Made by a program: the position numbers and the translations under genes
In this document: positions 1-7,311 of the stretch, piece by piece
Layout: the number at the start of each line of letters is the position of its first letter
Numbering within the stretch: position 1 is the stretch's first letter
The notes under the pieces: generated by a model
Seen by the model: the letters and a program-made list of their open reading frames with translations, nothing else
Database searches by the model: none
Told to the model about the DNA's origin: nothing
Source of the DNA: Candidatus Binatia bacterium
Lineage (GTDB): Bacteria > Desulfobacterota > Binatia > UBA12015
Direction of reading: 5' to 3'
Assembly: GCA_029248525.1 (NCBI GenBank)
Contig: JAQWJE010000008.1
Coordinates: 62,001 to 126,000 of the forward strand
Length of the DNA: 64,000 nucleotides

Positions 1-1
1 C

Positions 2-1249
2 CTTGGTTATGGATGGATGCGTCGGTTCTCGGGGCAGATCTTCTCGTATCTCACTTGGTTGGCCATCGGACTTCCCTTTCGCGATAGCCAATGCGGTCTG
101 AAAGCTTTCCGGGCGGATACCGCTCGAAAGCTCTTTGCGATGCGGACGATCGAGGGCTTCGGCTTTGACTTCGAGATTCTGGCAGCGGCTTTGAATCAGG
201 GTGAGCGTGTACAGCGTTTTCCGGTGCGCCTGACCCACTCCGACGACTCGAGGATCCGATTGATCCGGGACAGTTTGCAGATGGCCCGGGATCTCTTGCG
301 GGTTCGGCGGGCGCTGCGGCGGCGCGCCTATGATTTTCAGCCGGACGATCGGACGGAGCACCCATGTCCGCTTTGCGGTGACGCTGATTTCGAGCCCGTG
401 GTGGCCAAGGACGGATTCCGCATGGTCGCCTGCCGTGGTTGTGGTCTCTGGTACCTGAACCCGATGCCCTCGGAGGCTCGCCTTGGCTCGCTCTACGAAC
501 AGGAATATTTCGCGAATGCCGACAGCTTGAGTGCGGGCTACGAGGACTACGCCACGCGCGGGGAGGATTTTCGCGAAGTCTTTGCCCATCGTTTGGCAGC
601 TCTGCCGCCAGAGGTTGAGGGTGGACGATTACTCGATGTGGGGGCCGGGTTTGGCTATCTCCTCGATGCGGCAGAGGGGAAGTTCTCCGAGCGTTGGGCC
701 GTCGAGCGGAGTCCCGATGCGGTCGAGGCTCTGCAGGGCAAGGGAACCGTCTGTCGGGGAACTCTGGCGGAGGTTGAGCTACCGAATTCCTATTTCGATG
801 TCGTGAGCCTGCAGGACTGCCTGGAGCATTTCCGTGATCCTCGCGAGGCGCTCCTGCGGATCCGCGAAGTCTTGCGTCCTGGCGGTCGGGTGATTCTCGT
901 GACGCCCAATACGGATAGTCTGCTCGCCAAGCTGCAGCGCCGATCCTGGGTTTCTCTGAAGTTCCCCGAACACGTGGTGCTTTTTCAACCGGGCACGCTG
1001 AAGCGAATTCTGGAGGAGACCGGTTTTATAATCGAGACGCGAACGGCAGCGGGCCAATACGCGCGCCTCGATTTTCTCGTCTCGCGGGTTTTGAGTGGCT
1101 ACCCACGCCTCGCTTCGCTGGCACAGGCCTCGGTAGCCAAGCTGGGCGGGGCTCATTTGCGGTTTTGGGTCGGCTCCGGCTCGCTGCAAGTGGTGGCCGC
1201 AGGCGCGCTGGCCTCGGTGGCCCCGCCCGAGCGGCCCTCGGCGGACTAG
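2..1249 (+). CDS. Glycosyltransferase 2 (C-terminal part) fused to SAM methyltransferase, 5' partial
   Basis: The frame is open to the left edge, so the start lies outside the window. The first ~100 visible residues match the C-terminal part of a dolichyl-phosphate-mannose-synthase-like GT2 (motif DSQCGLKAF, then FGFDFEIL). A small CPLC...CRGCG double-CxxC zinc-ribbon-like element follows. After it comes a class I methyltransferase with a glycine-rich SAM loop (LLDVGAGFGYL) and LQDCLEHFRDP. The double CxxC plus methyltransferase layout is the same as in the methyltransferase at 58582-59493, so both probably act on nucleotide- or lipid-linked sugars in surface glycan assembly. It converges on nadA with a 4-base overlap of the stop codons. 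The substrate is unknown. The fusion is clear in one uninterrupted frame. Confidence 0.85.
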   Translation, partial: LGYGWMRRFSGQIFSYLTWLAIGLPFRDSQCGLKAFRADTARKLFAMRTIEGFGFDFEILAAALNQGERVQRFPVRLTHSDDSRIRLIRDSLQMARDLLRVRRALRRRAYDFQPDDRTEHPCPLCGDADFEPVVAKDGFRMVACRGCGLWYLNPMPSEARLGSLYEQEYFANADSLSAGYEDYATRGEDFREVFAHRLAALPPEVEGGRLLDVGAGFGYLLDAAEGKFSERWAVERSPDAVEALQGKGTVCRGTLAEVELPNSYFDVVSLQDCLEHFRDPREALLRIREVLRPGGRVILVTPNTDSLLAKLQRRSWVSLKFPEHVVLFQPGTLKRILEETGFIIETRTAAGQYARLDFLVSRVLSGYPRLASLAQASVAKLGGAHLRFWVGSGSLQVVAAGALASVAPPERPSAD

Positions 1250-2589
1250 CGGGCCGCGGCCTGCGTGATCGAAATCATGCGCTCCAGAGCGTGGCGCGCA
1301 TTCTTGACGACCTCATCGCGTTCTTCGGGGTCCAGACGCTCCCGGCGTGCGGTGACTTCATCAATGCTATCGCCGGGCAGGACCCGGTTCAGATCCGGAG
1401 CTTCGCCGCGGCGCAGCAGATCGAGGGTCGCCGCGAGGTGGGGTGGGTCATTCCTCGACATGGTCGCGCAGCCACAACCCATCGAGCTGAATTCGGGGCT
1501 GGGAATATCAGCGACGTTCACCAATTCGATGCCGCGCAAAGCGGCTTGCTCGCGTGCATTGCGGACAAAATGGCCTTCGGTGCCGATTGCCAGCCGATCG
1601 CCGGGTTTCGCCTCGAGAAGAGCATTCCACAGGAATTTGGTCGATCCGGCGCCATCGGCCGCGTCGACAACGATCTTTGGGCATTCAGGATGGACGAGCA
1701 CGCGATAGCCGCGTTCCCGCCAATAGGCGACATGGCGCGGTTGGAAAACCGTATGCACGCCACAGAAGCTGCCCCAGAGAATCATCTTTGCCTGGTCGAG
1801 TCGTTCGAGATCGGTCGCGGAAAGTTGAGCGACCGTCTGGGCTGCGCCCTCGAGACCGCCGCCCCATTGGAATTGCGCTGCTGGAGGTATCCCGCACCAG
1901 CCGGCAACAACCTCGCCGAGATGCCGATCGGGTACGAAAAAGATCTTTCGGTTCTGCTCGAGAGCCCAGTTCACAATGGCCTGCGCGTTGGAGCTGGTGC
2001 AGACGGCGCCACCGGTTCGCCCGGCGAGAGCCTTTACGCGTCCGGAGGTATTCATATAGGCGATCACGAGAATATCGTCGCCGTAGCGGCTCTGCAGGTC
2101 CTCGAAGACCGGCTCGACCATATGGTCTTTCGCCAGCATTTCCATCGTGCACCCCGATTTGGGGTTCGTGATCCACACCTTCTGGTCCTCATTGGCGAGG
2201 AGGGCAATGGACTCCGCCATAAAGTGCACGGCTGATTCAACGATGACTTTTTTCTCGGGGTGGTTTTTGGCCTGCAGCGCCAGCTCATAGGAGTCCGCGA
2301 TTCGGCCACCGTAACGTTCGACCAATTTCACGATCTCGCCACCCATATAATAGTGAGCGAGGAGAAGAAGTTCGTCTCCGAAATGCTTGAGCGCCGGTTG
2401 GATATAGCTATCCATCCAGGGCAAAACCGTCCCGGGCTTGCGGTCCGGAAGCGCCAGATATTCCTCCGCATACGGCTTGAAGGCTGCCTGATACCAATCA
2501 AGCGGAAGATCTTGCTGGCAGATGGGCATGTCCGGGACGAGCTGGATTCCACTGGAAGCCGGAAGCGGTTCGGAATTTGTCGCGCTCAT
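1246..2589 (-). CDS. nadA: Quinolinate synthase NadA, long form
   Basis: NadA condenses iminoaspartate with dihydroxyacetone phosphate to quinolinate in de novo NAD synthesis, using a 4Fe-4S cluster. Visible family motifs are AHYY (near residue 78), the three cluster-cysteine regions SGCTMEM (C147), GSFCGVHTVF (C276) and MGCGCATM (C372/C374), and HPECPK and GTEGHFV. At 447 residues it is clearly longer than the common 300-370 residue form. The first triplet-domain segment is diverged, reading MGGEIVKL where most NadA have a QD-containing segment. Neither nadB nor nadC is next to it. The ATG at 2589 has a GGAG-like element just upstream. Assignment is firm; why it is long is not. Confidence 0.93.
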   Translation of the reverse strand: MSATNSEPLPASSGIQLVPDMPICQQDLPLDWYQAAFKPYAEEYLALPDRKPGTVLPWMDSYIQPALKHFGDELLLLAHYYMGGEIVKLVERYGGRIADSYELALQAKNHPEKKVIVESAVHFMAESIALLANEDQKVWITNPKSGCTMEMLAKDHMVEPVFEDLQSRYGDDILVIAYMNTSGRVKALAGRTGGAVCTSSNAQAIVNWALEQNRKIFFVPDRHLGEVVAGWCGIPPAAQFQWGGGLEGAAQTVAQLSATDLERLDQAKMILWGSFCGVHTVFQPRHVAYWRERGYRVLVHPECPKIVVDAADGAGSTKFLWNALLEAKPGDRLAIGTEGHFVRNAREQAALRGIELVNVADIPSPEFSSMGCGCATMSRNDPPHLAATLDLLRRGEAPDLNRVLPGDSIDEVTARRERLDPEERDEVVKNARHALERMISITQAAAR

Positions 2590-2643
2590 ACTCCATCTAG
2601 CATAGCGAGGCAGAGGCGGTCGCGCGAGAACCCGTGCTGGAGG

Positions 2644-3876
2644 TCAACTCGAGGCTTGAACGGTCGGCCGTCGGAAGTGCGCGCCATCCATCAGGGGAAG
2701 GGGGCGGTCGAGGCCATAGCGCCTCGCGCTGGATTGGAAGAGGGCGTCGAGTTGGGCAAGATAGGCGGCTGAAACGTTGTGATCGCCGGTGGACTCGCCG
2801 CTGGGCGATTCCGCGGATCGCGAACTGTTTTGCCGGCCGTAGTCGATTTTCTTCTGCATCATCGGTCGATCTGTCTGGATCCAGTTCCAGAACGCATTGT
2901 CTGTATCGTGCGGAAGTCCCCCGAGGTTCCAGGCAGCGCTGCGCGCACCCGCCTGCGCGGCCGCCCCGAGGATGGCAGGAATCTCCGAGTCGTTCAGACC
3001 CGGGAGGATCGGGGCGGCCACAACGCTGGTGGGGATCCCAGCGTCGGCGAGTCTTCGGATGGCAGCCAGCCGGGCGCTCGGCTGCGTATGGCCCGGCTCG
3101 AGCCGTTCGGCGAGTTCGTCATCGAGAGTCGTCAAGGAGAGGTGGACCTGAGCCGAGCGACGACGGGCGAGGCCGGCGAGCAGGTCGAGGTCGCGAAGGA
3201 CGAGGTCGGAAGTGGTATGAATGACAACCGGATTTCTGGCCGCAGCCAGGACTTCGAGACATCGCCGGGTGAGACGAAGCTGTCTCTCGATCGGCTGGTA
3301 GCAGTCGGAAGCTCCCGCAAGGGTGATCGGTGCGGACCGCCAGCGCCGGCTGGCGAGCGTTTCCTGGAGTAATTCCGGGCTGGCCGGGTTGACGACGACT
3401 CGTCTGGCGCGCCCGGGGGTGTTCGAGCGATCCGCAAAGGTTTCGGCTGATGTTGCGGACGACCTTCCCTTAGGGCGTTTGTCGGTCGTGGCGGCACCCG
3501 TGTGGGGGGGCTGTACGTCCTTGGCGCACCCGCTGTATGGCTGGAGCTGCCAGCCGCGGTCTCCGTAGAGTCCTGCATTCTCGGTCAGGATTTGTCGCGA
3601 TTGGGTGTAGAGATAATGAATCCGCGTGGCGACTTGCCGGCCTGCCTGAAGGCGATGCTGACGGCCGGTCACGGATCCGTCGGTCACGGATCCGCCGGTC
3701 ATCGACGCGCCGTCGGCCGATCGGTCGGCCGATCGGTCGACCGATCCGTCGACCGATCCGTCGACCGATCTGTCGCCCGATCTGTCGACCGATCCGTCGA
3801 CGAGGTTTGGAGTTTGCGCGGAAATATTCGGTATCCGCTGTGAGGGCGCGCCGTGGAATTCCTGGTAGCTGTCCAT
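2644..3876 (-). CDS. Radical-SAM-like protein (SplB/PA0069-like) lacking the CX3CX2C cluster motif
   Basis: The C-terminal two thirds follow the Rv2578c/PA0069-type radical SAM family closely: a YQPIERQLRLTRRCLEVL segment, LRDLDLLAGLA, LSLTTLDDELAERLEP and GIPTSVVAAPILPGLND. The cluster loop is where the family has CX3CX2C inside PYRGCxHxCxYC. Here it reads PYSGCAKDVQPPH: C117 is kept, but the next two cluster positions are Val121 and Pro124. No alternative frame restores the cysteines. The N-terminal part contains Val-Asp-Gly/Arg-Ser tetrapeptide repeats (about residues 26-70) encoded by a 12-bp tandem repeat. The protein therefore cannot bind a normal 4Fe-4S/SAM centre and is either a pseudoenzyme or a decaying gene that has kept its frame. 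The frame is open over 410 codons. Confidence 0.7.
   Translation of the reverse strand: MDSYQEFHGAPSQRIPNISAQTPNLVDGSVDRSGDRSVDGSVDGSVDRSADRSADGASMTGGSVTDGSVTGRQHRLQAGRQVATRIHYLYTQSRQILTENAGLYGDRGWQLQPYSGCAKDVQPPHTGAATTDKRPKGRSSATSAETFADRSNTPGRARRVVVNPASPELLQETLASRRWRSAPITLAGASDCYQPIERQLRLTRRCLEVLAAARNPVVIHTTSDLVLRDLDLLAGLARRRSAQVHLSLTTLDDELAERLEPGHTQPSARLAAIRRLADAGIPTSVVAAPILPGLNDSEIPAILGAAAQAGARSAAWNLGGLPHDTDNAFWNWIQTDRPMMQKKIDYGRQNSSRSAESPSGESTGDHNVSAAYLAQLDALFQSSARRYGLDRPLPLMDGAHFRRPTVQASS
3667..3801. repeat. Tandem repeat array: two 15-bp units and seven 12-bp units
   Basis: Two copies of ggtcacggatccg(t/c)c lie at 3667-3681 and 3682-3696. After a short link, seven near-identical 12-bp units (consensus cgatcCgtcgac) run from 3718 to 3801 with changes at only a few positions. 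Both unit lengths are multiples of three. On the minus strand the 12-bp unit encodes Val-Asp-Gly/Arg-Ser, inside the radical-SAM-like gene. The unit contains overlapping palindromes (gtcgac, cgatcg), so it reads similarly on both strands. It looks like slippage expansion within a coding region. Confidence 0.9.
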
Positions 3877-4005
3877 TCGCCTTTTATTCGCCCTTTCGAT
3901 GCCGGCGTCAAGTGAAAAGCGAAGAAAAGACGAAATCCACGTTTTATCGATGTTTTACCTCGGGGACTTGACGCGACTACGCTCCTTCTGGCACCGACAC
4001 TCTGC

Positions 4006-5007
4006 ATGAAGGAAAAGCTTGGAGTTGTCCCGTTCTGGCAGGGCTATGACCGCAAGGAAGTCCTGAAAATCGCTCGGATCGCCGAAGACCTCGGTTACGA
4101 ATCCATCTGGATTCCGGAGGCCTGGGGTTACGAGCAATTTCAGTTGCTCACCGAAATCGCGAAGGAAACGACGCGGATCAAGCTCGCGACCGGCATTGCG
4201 AATGTTTTCAGCCGGTCGGCGGGTCTATTAGCCATGAGCACCGCGACTCTGGATGAAATTTCCGAAGGGCGCGTCATTCTCGGACTGGGCACCAGCGGCA
4301 AGAACGTCGTCGAGAATTTTCATGGAACGCCCTATCGCAAACCTCTGACCCGGCTGCGCGAAACGATCGGGATCTGCAAGACTCTCTGGCGCGGCGAGAG
4401 ACTTACGCCGGAGCAAAGCACGCTTGCCGAATTACGGCATTTCAAGTTGGCGATGACGCCCGTGCGCGCGGATATTCCGATCTATGTGGCCTCCCTGCAG
4501 CCCAAGGCGGTACGCGAACTGGGGCGCATTGCAGATGGATGGGTGCCGACTTTCTGGCCCTACGAGCATTTTAATGAAGGTTTGGAATGGATCGCCGAGG
4601 GCGCAAGGGACGCGGGCCGCGACCCCTCCGAGATTGAACTCGCACCGTTCCTCGGGGTTGTGCCGATCGAGGATGTCGACTTCGCCCGCAGCGCTCTCAA
4701 GCCGATGATCTCGTTCTATATCGGCGGCATGGGGACCTACTACCACGATATGTTCTGCCGATTCGGCTTCACCGAAAACGCCGATCTGGTGCGCGACCTT
4801 TATGTTGCGGGCAACAAGCAGGAGTCCATCGCAGCTGTCAGCGATGATCTCGTCGATGCGATTGCGATCTGCGGCTCGCCCGAGCACTGCCGCGAGCGTC
4901 TCGGCGAGTGGCGTGCGAACGGCATGGGTCATGGATTGGTCGGGCTGAGCCCGGGCGCGACGGCGGATTCTGTCGAGTTCATTCTCAAGGCCGTAGCGCC
5001 GGCCTGA
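4006..5007 (+). CDS. LLM-class (luciferase-like, F420-type) oxidoreductase
   Basis: A 333-residue TIM-barrel flavin/F420-type oxidoreductase of the luciferase-like monooxygenase superfamily. The N-terminus has the LGVVPFWQGYD...A.AEDLGYESIWIPEAWGYE pattern. LATGIANVFSRSAGLLAMSTATLDE and GRVILGLGTSG follow, and then IYVASLQPKAVRELGRIADGW, the usual substrate/cofactor pocket segments of F420-dependent LLM proteins. The ATG start leaves no strong Shine-Dalgarno, but the first strand begins immediately after it, so it is likely right. It is monocistronic: the upstream gene is divergent and a hairpin follows. The substrate is unknown. With the Ddn-like gene at 10606 it suggests the organism makes F420, although FMN use cannot be excluded. 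Confidence 0.88.
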   Translation: MKEKLGVVPFWQGYDRKEVLKIARIAEDLGYESIWIPEAWGYEQFQLLTEIAKETTRIKLATGIANVFSRSAGLLAMSTATLDEISEGRVILGLGTSGKNVVENFHGTPYRKPLTRLRETIGICKTLWRGERLTPEQSTLAELRHFKLAMTPVRADIPIYVASLQPKAVRELGRIADGWVPTFWPYEHFNEGLEWIAEGARDAGRDPSEIELAPFLGVVPIEDVDFARSALKPMISFYIGGMGTYYHDMFCRFGFTENADLVRDLYVAGNKQESIAAVSDDLVDAIAICGSPEHCRERLGEWRANGMGHGLVGLSPGATADSVEFILKAVAPA

Positions 5008-5033
5008 GGAGAAAGTCCGAAGTGAGCAGGGAT

Positions 5034-5080
5034 GCCCCGGGGTCTCTCGCCCCCGGGGCCTCTCGCTGGCGCTCCGCCAG
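5034..5080 (+). terminator. Two consecutive GC-rich hairpins downstream of the LLM gene
   Basis: gccccgggg (5034-5042) pairs perfectly with ccccggggc (5051-5059) across an 8-base loop. A second perfect stem, ctggcg/cgccag (5066-5071 and 5075-5080), follows at once. They lie in the 100-base gap between two convergent genes. There is no T-run, so intrinsic termination is plausible but unproven; Rho-dependent or RNA-stability roles are alternatives. Confidence 0.45.
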
Positions 5081-5107
5081 CTCAGGGGCTGGCGACGGCC
5101 CGGAGGC

Positions 5108-5761
5108 TCACAGCCAGGTGCGGGCCCTATAGTAGGCGAGGCCCAGCCATTCGTGGAGTGTTTGCGAGATCAGGCTGGCCCGCGCGGGTGGCTCCCCTTC
5201 GATGCGATCCACAGGCGCTGGGTGGATCTGGATCTGCTGGGCGGTGAAGCAGAGCCGTGCCCGGCGCATATGCAGGGCGCTGGTGACGAGTGTCGCCGAC
5301 CGGATGTCCCGTTCCCGCAGGAGCAGAGAGGCCTCCTCGGCGTTTTCCGCGGTCCGACTGGAAAGACCTTCCTCGAGGATCTGTTCGGCCGGGACACCCA
5401 GATTTTGCGCCATTTCGGCCATGGCAGAGGCACTTACCGGACGGCCCGGTCGCCTCGGCCCGCCGCAGACGACAAAAAGAGCCTCCGGATTGGCTTGGTG
5501 GAGTCTGGCTGCATGCTGCAGACGGGCACGGCTGGTGGCGTTGAGGTGGCCCGTGGATCGAATGCCTCCGCTGAGAACAACAATGGCGCGCTGCGGGCGC
5601 AGATCAGGCTTCAGGCGCAGCGGCCCGGCGAGCACCTGGCCCAGCGGATCGAGTCCATATTTCAGGGCTTTTTCGCCCAGACCCTCGATTTGGCGTTCGA
5701 ACCAACGCCGAATCCTGATCTCGCGCGGGCTGTAGCGCTCCCGATTGGTTTTCGTGGGCAT
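5108..5761 (-). CDS. DUF218 (YdcF/SanA-like) family protein
   Basis: The core matches the DUF218 fold found in envelope-related YdcF, SanA and ElyC. It has AIVVLSGG near the start, a VVCGGP segment, then GVPAEQILEEGLSSRTAENAEEA and SATLVTSALHMRRA, which carry the family's conserved Glu, Ser/Thr-Asn and Ser-His pattern. No membrane anchor is visible, unlike SanA or ElyC. I chose the ATG at 5761 because a perfect TATAAT on the minus strand (5816-5821) lies just upstream. A longer frame with a TTG start at 5905 exists and would place that -10 box inside the gene. The function of the family is poorly defined, with cell-envelope roles in the known members. Confidence 0.78.
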   Translation of the reverse strand: MPTKTNRERYSPREIRIRRWFERQIEGLGEKALKYGLDPLGQVLAGPLRLKPDLRPQRAIVVLSGGIRSTGHLNATSRARLQHAARLHQANPEALFVVCGGPRRPGRPVSASAMAEMAQNLGVPAEQILEEGLSSRTAENAEEASLLLRERDIRSATLVTSALHMRRARLCFTAQQIQIHPAPVDRIEGEPPARASLISQTLHEWLGLAYYRARTWL

Positions 5762-5815
5762 CCAGACTTGTTCTAGCGCAAAATCGGCATTCGGGGCAGT
5801 CTTGGTTTTGGGCGG

Positions 5816-5821
5816 ATTATA
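5816..5821 (-). promoter_or_regulatory. -10 promoter element upstream of the DUF218 gene
   Basis: A perfect TATAAT on the minus strand stands out in GC-rich surroundings, about 55 bases before the ATG at 5761. The -35 region 17-18 bases further up is only weakly like TTGACA. The element supports the shorter start of the gene. Confidence 0.4.
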
Positions 5822-5979
5822 TCTTCCGCAACGATCAGCCGAAGATAGGAAAAGAGGCAGCCGGGCGCTGCCGGCACTTGCGATGAGACCTTTCGACCTA
5901 GACAAAGAGATCCCATGTTCCCTTTCCGGGAGGTCCCGTGGATGCCTGCGGGACGGTGCCCCGGCTTTCAGGAGTAAAA

Positions 5980-7311
5980 ATGGATCTCCCTCGTTTTGAT
6001 CAACCGCCAGCCGTCGTGCTGGGACTCGGACAAAATGGCATGGCCACGTGCCGCGCGCTCGGCCGCGTCGGCGTGCCCGTGATCGCGATCGACTCGGATC
6101 TCGAGCAACCGGGAGCGCAAACCCGCTATGCGACCAAGATCCATTGCCCGGATTTCCAGAAGGGTGGGCCGGGTCTGGTCGCGACGCTGATTGAAATTGG
6201 CGAAGAATTGGCCAGGCAGGGCCAGAAGGGAGTGCTGCTTCCCAGCGGAGACTTGAATGTCCAGATCATCTCTGAAGAACGTGAGGCACTCGATCCATAT
6301 TTTCACTATCGCTTGCCCGAGAAGGAAGTCGCCCGACTCTTTCTGGACAAGAAGTCCTTCTACAAGATCGCCATGGAGCGAGATTTTCCGCTCGCGCGTA
6401 CGTACTTCACGGACGAAGACCACGATATCGAGAAGATTCTCGAAGAGCTCTCCTATCCCGCGCTGATCAAGCCCTTTCAGCCCAATGCGGCCTGGCGCGA
6501 GACCTTTGATACGCGACTTTTCCTCGCGGATTCGGCGGAAATGTTGCGCAAGCTCTATGACCTGACCTACCCGGTTCACCAGGATCTGATCATCCAGGAG
6601 TATATGCCCGGGGACGATAGCCAGGTGATGTGGGGTGTGACCTATCTCGACGCAAACCAGAATCCTCTGGCGGTCTGGACGGGCCGGAAGTTGCGGATGT
6701 ATCCCCGCGGTTTCGGGACCGCGACCCTCGCGGAAAGCCGCCGCGACTCCTGGTTGGCGGAAGAGACCGTACGCATTCTCAAGGACATCGGCCACGTTGG
6801 CTATGGTGTCGTCGAATTCAAGAAAGACCAACGTGACGGTTGCTTCAAGATCACCGAACCGACCGGCGGGCGCACCTGGTTCCCGCATTCGGTGGTGACG
6901 GCATCCGGAATTAATTTGCCGCATATCTGGTACCGTGAGGTCCTCGGAGAATCGACTGAGCCGCAGACCGAATTTCAGGAAGGTCTGAAATGGATTCACG
7001 AAGAGCGCGACCTCAAGACGGTGATGCTCTATTTTCTGCCGGAAAAGAGACTGACGTGGTGGACCTGGTTGCAGTCGTACCGAGGTCGGCGCACCTATGC
7101 CTATTCGGCCTGGGACGATCCGGGCCCGATTCTGAACTCGGTCGGACGGATTTTGCAGGCCGGCGTGAATCGGTTCCAGCGCCTGCTCAAGCGTGGTGGT
7201 GACTCCGAGGCTGTTCGTGTGGAGAAGAGCCGACCGCGCGCCATGGATGAGGTTCTGCTCGCCGCGGACCCGACGGTTGGTCGCGGCATTCGGAAGGTCT
7301 CGGTGGATTAA
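5980..7311 (+). CDS. ATP-grasp carboxylate-amine ligase-like enzyme, first gene of the ComA operon
   Basis: A 443-residue ATP-grasp protein. It opens with a nucleotide-fold preATP-grasp segment (VVLGLGQNGMATCRALGR). A lysine-rich ATP-binding region follows (LFLDKKSFYKIA, YPALIKPFQP), then IIQEYMPGDDSQV and the metal-binding C-terminal part VGYGVVEFKKD...FKITEPTGGRTW. This is the carboxylate-amine ligase type that activates a carboxylate as acyl phosphate and joins it to an amine. The ATG at 5980 has a good AGGAG at 5970-5974, whereas an earlier in-frame start at 5938 does not. The stop overlaps the next start by one base (TAATG), so the lyase is translationally coupled. With the lyase and ComA downstream, the likely substrate is a sulfonated or related acid, but that is inference. 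Confidence 0.85.
   Translation: MDLPRFDQPPAVVLGLGQNGMATCRALGRVGVPVIAIDSDLEQPGAQTRYATKIHCPDFQKGGPGLVATLIEIGEELARQGQKGVLLPSGDLNVQIISEEREALDPYFHYRLPEKEVARLFLDKKSFYKIAMERDFPLARTYFTDEDHDIEKILEELSYPALIKPFQPNAAWRETFDTRLFLADSAEMLRKLYDLTYPVHQDLIIQEYMPGDDSQVMWGVTYLDANQNPLAVWTGRKLRMYPRGFGTATLAESRRDSWLAEETVRILKDIGHVGYGVVEFKKDQRDGCFKITEPTGGRTWFPHSVVTASGINLPHIWYREVLGESTEPQTEFQEGLKWIHEERDLKTVMLYFLPEKRLTWWTWLQSYRGRRTYAYSAWDDPGPILNSVGRILQAGVNRFQRLLKRGGDSEAVRVEKSRPRAMDEVLLAADPTVGRGIRKVSVD

Noticed and set aside
1165-2235. Long open frame on the plus strand opposite nadA (and similar long antisense frames over the ATP-grasp gene, polB, ettA and the GT-C gene at 59490)
   Set aside because: Composition is Arg/Pro/Ser-rich without any domain pattern, and the opposite strand has the recognised protein. 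High GC and biased third bases make such shadows common here.
3667-3801. CRISPR-like array
   Set aside because: Units are directly adjacent with no spacers, 12 bp long, and encode in-frame repeats; this is a coding tandem repeat.
3502-3971. Plus-strand open frames across the repeat region
   Set aside because: They are kept open by repeats whose unit is a multiple of three and contain only low-complexity Arg/Val/Asp/Ser text, no domain.
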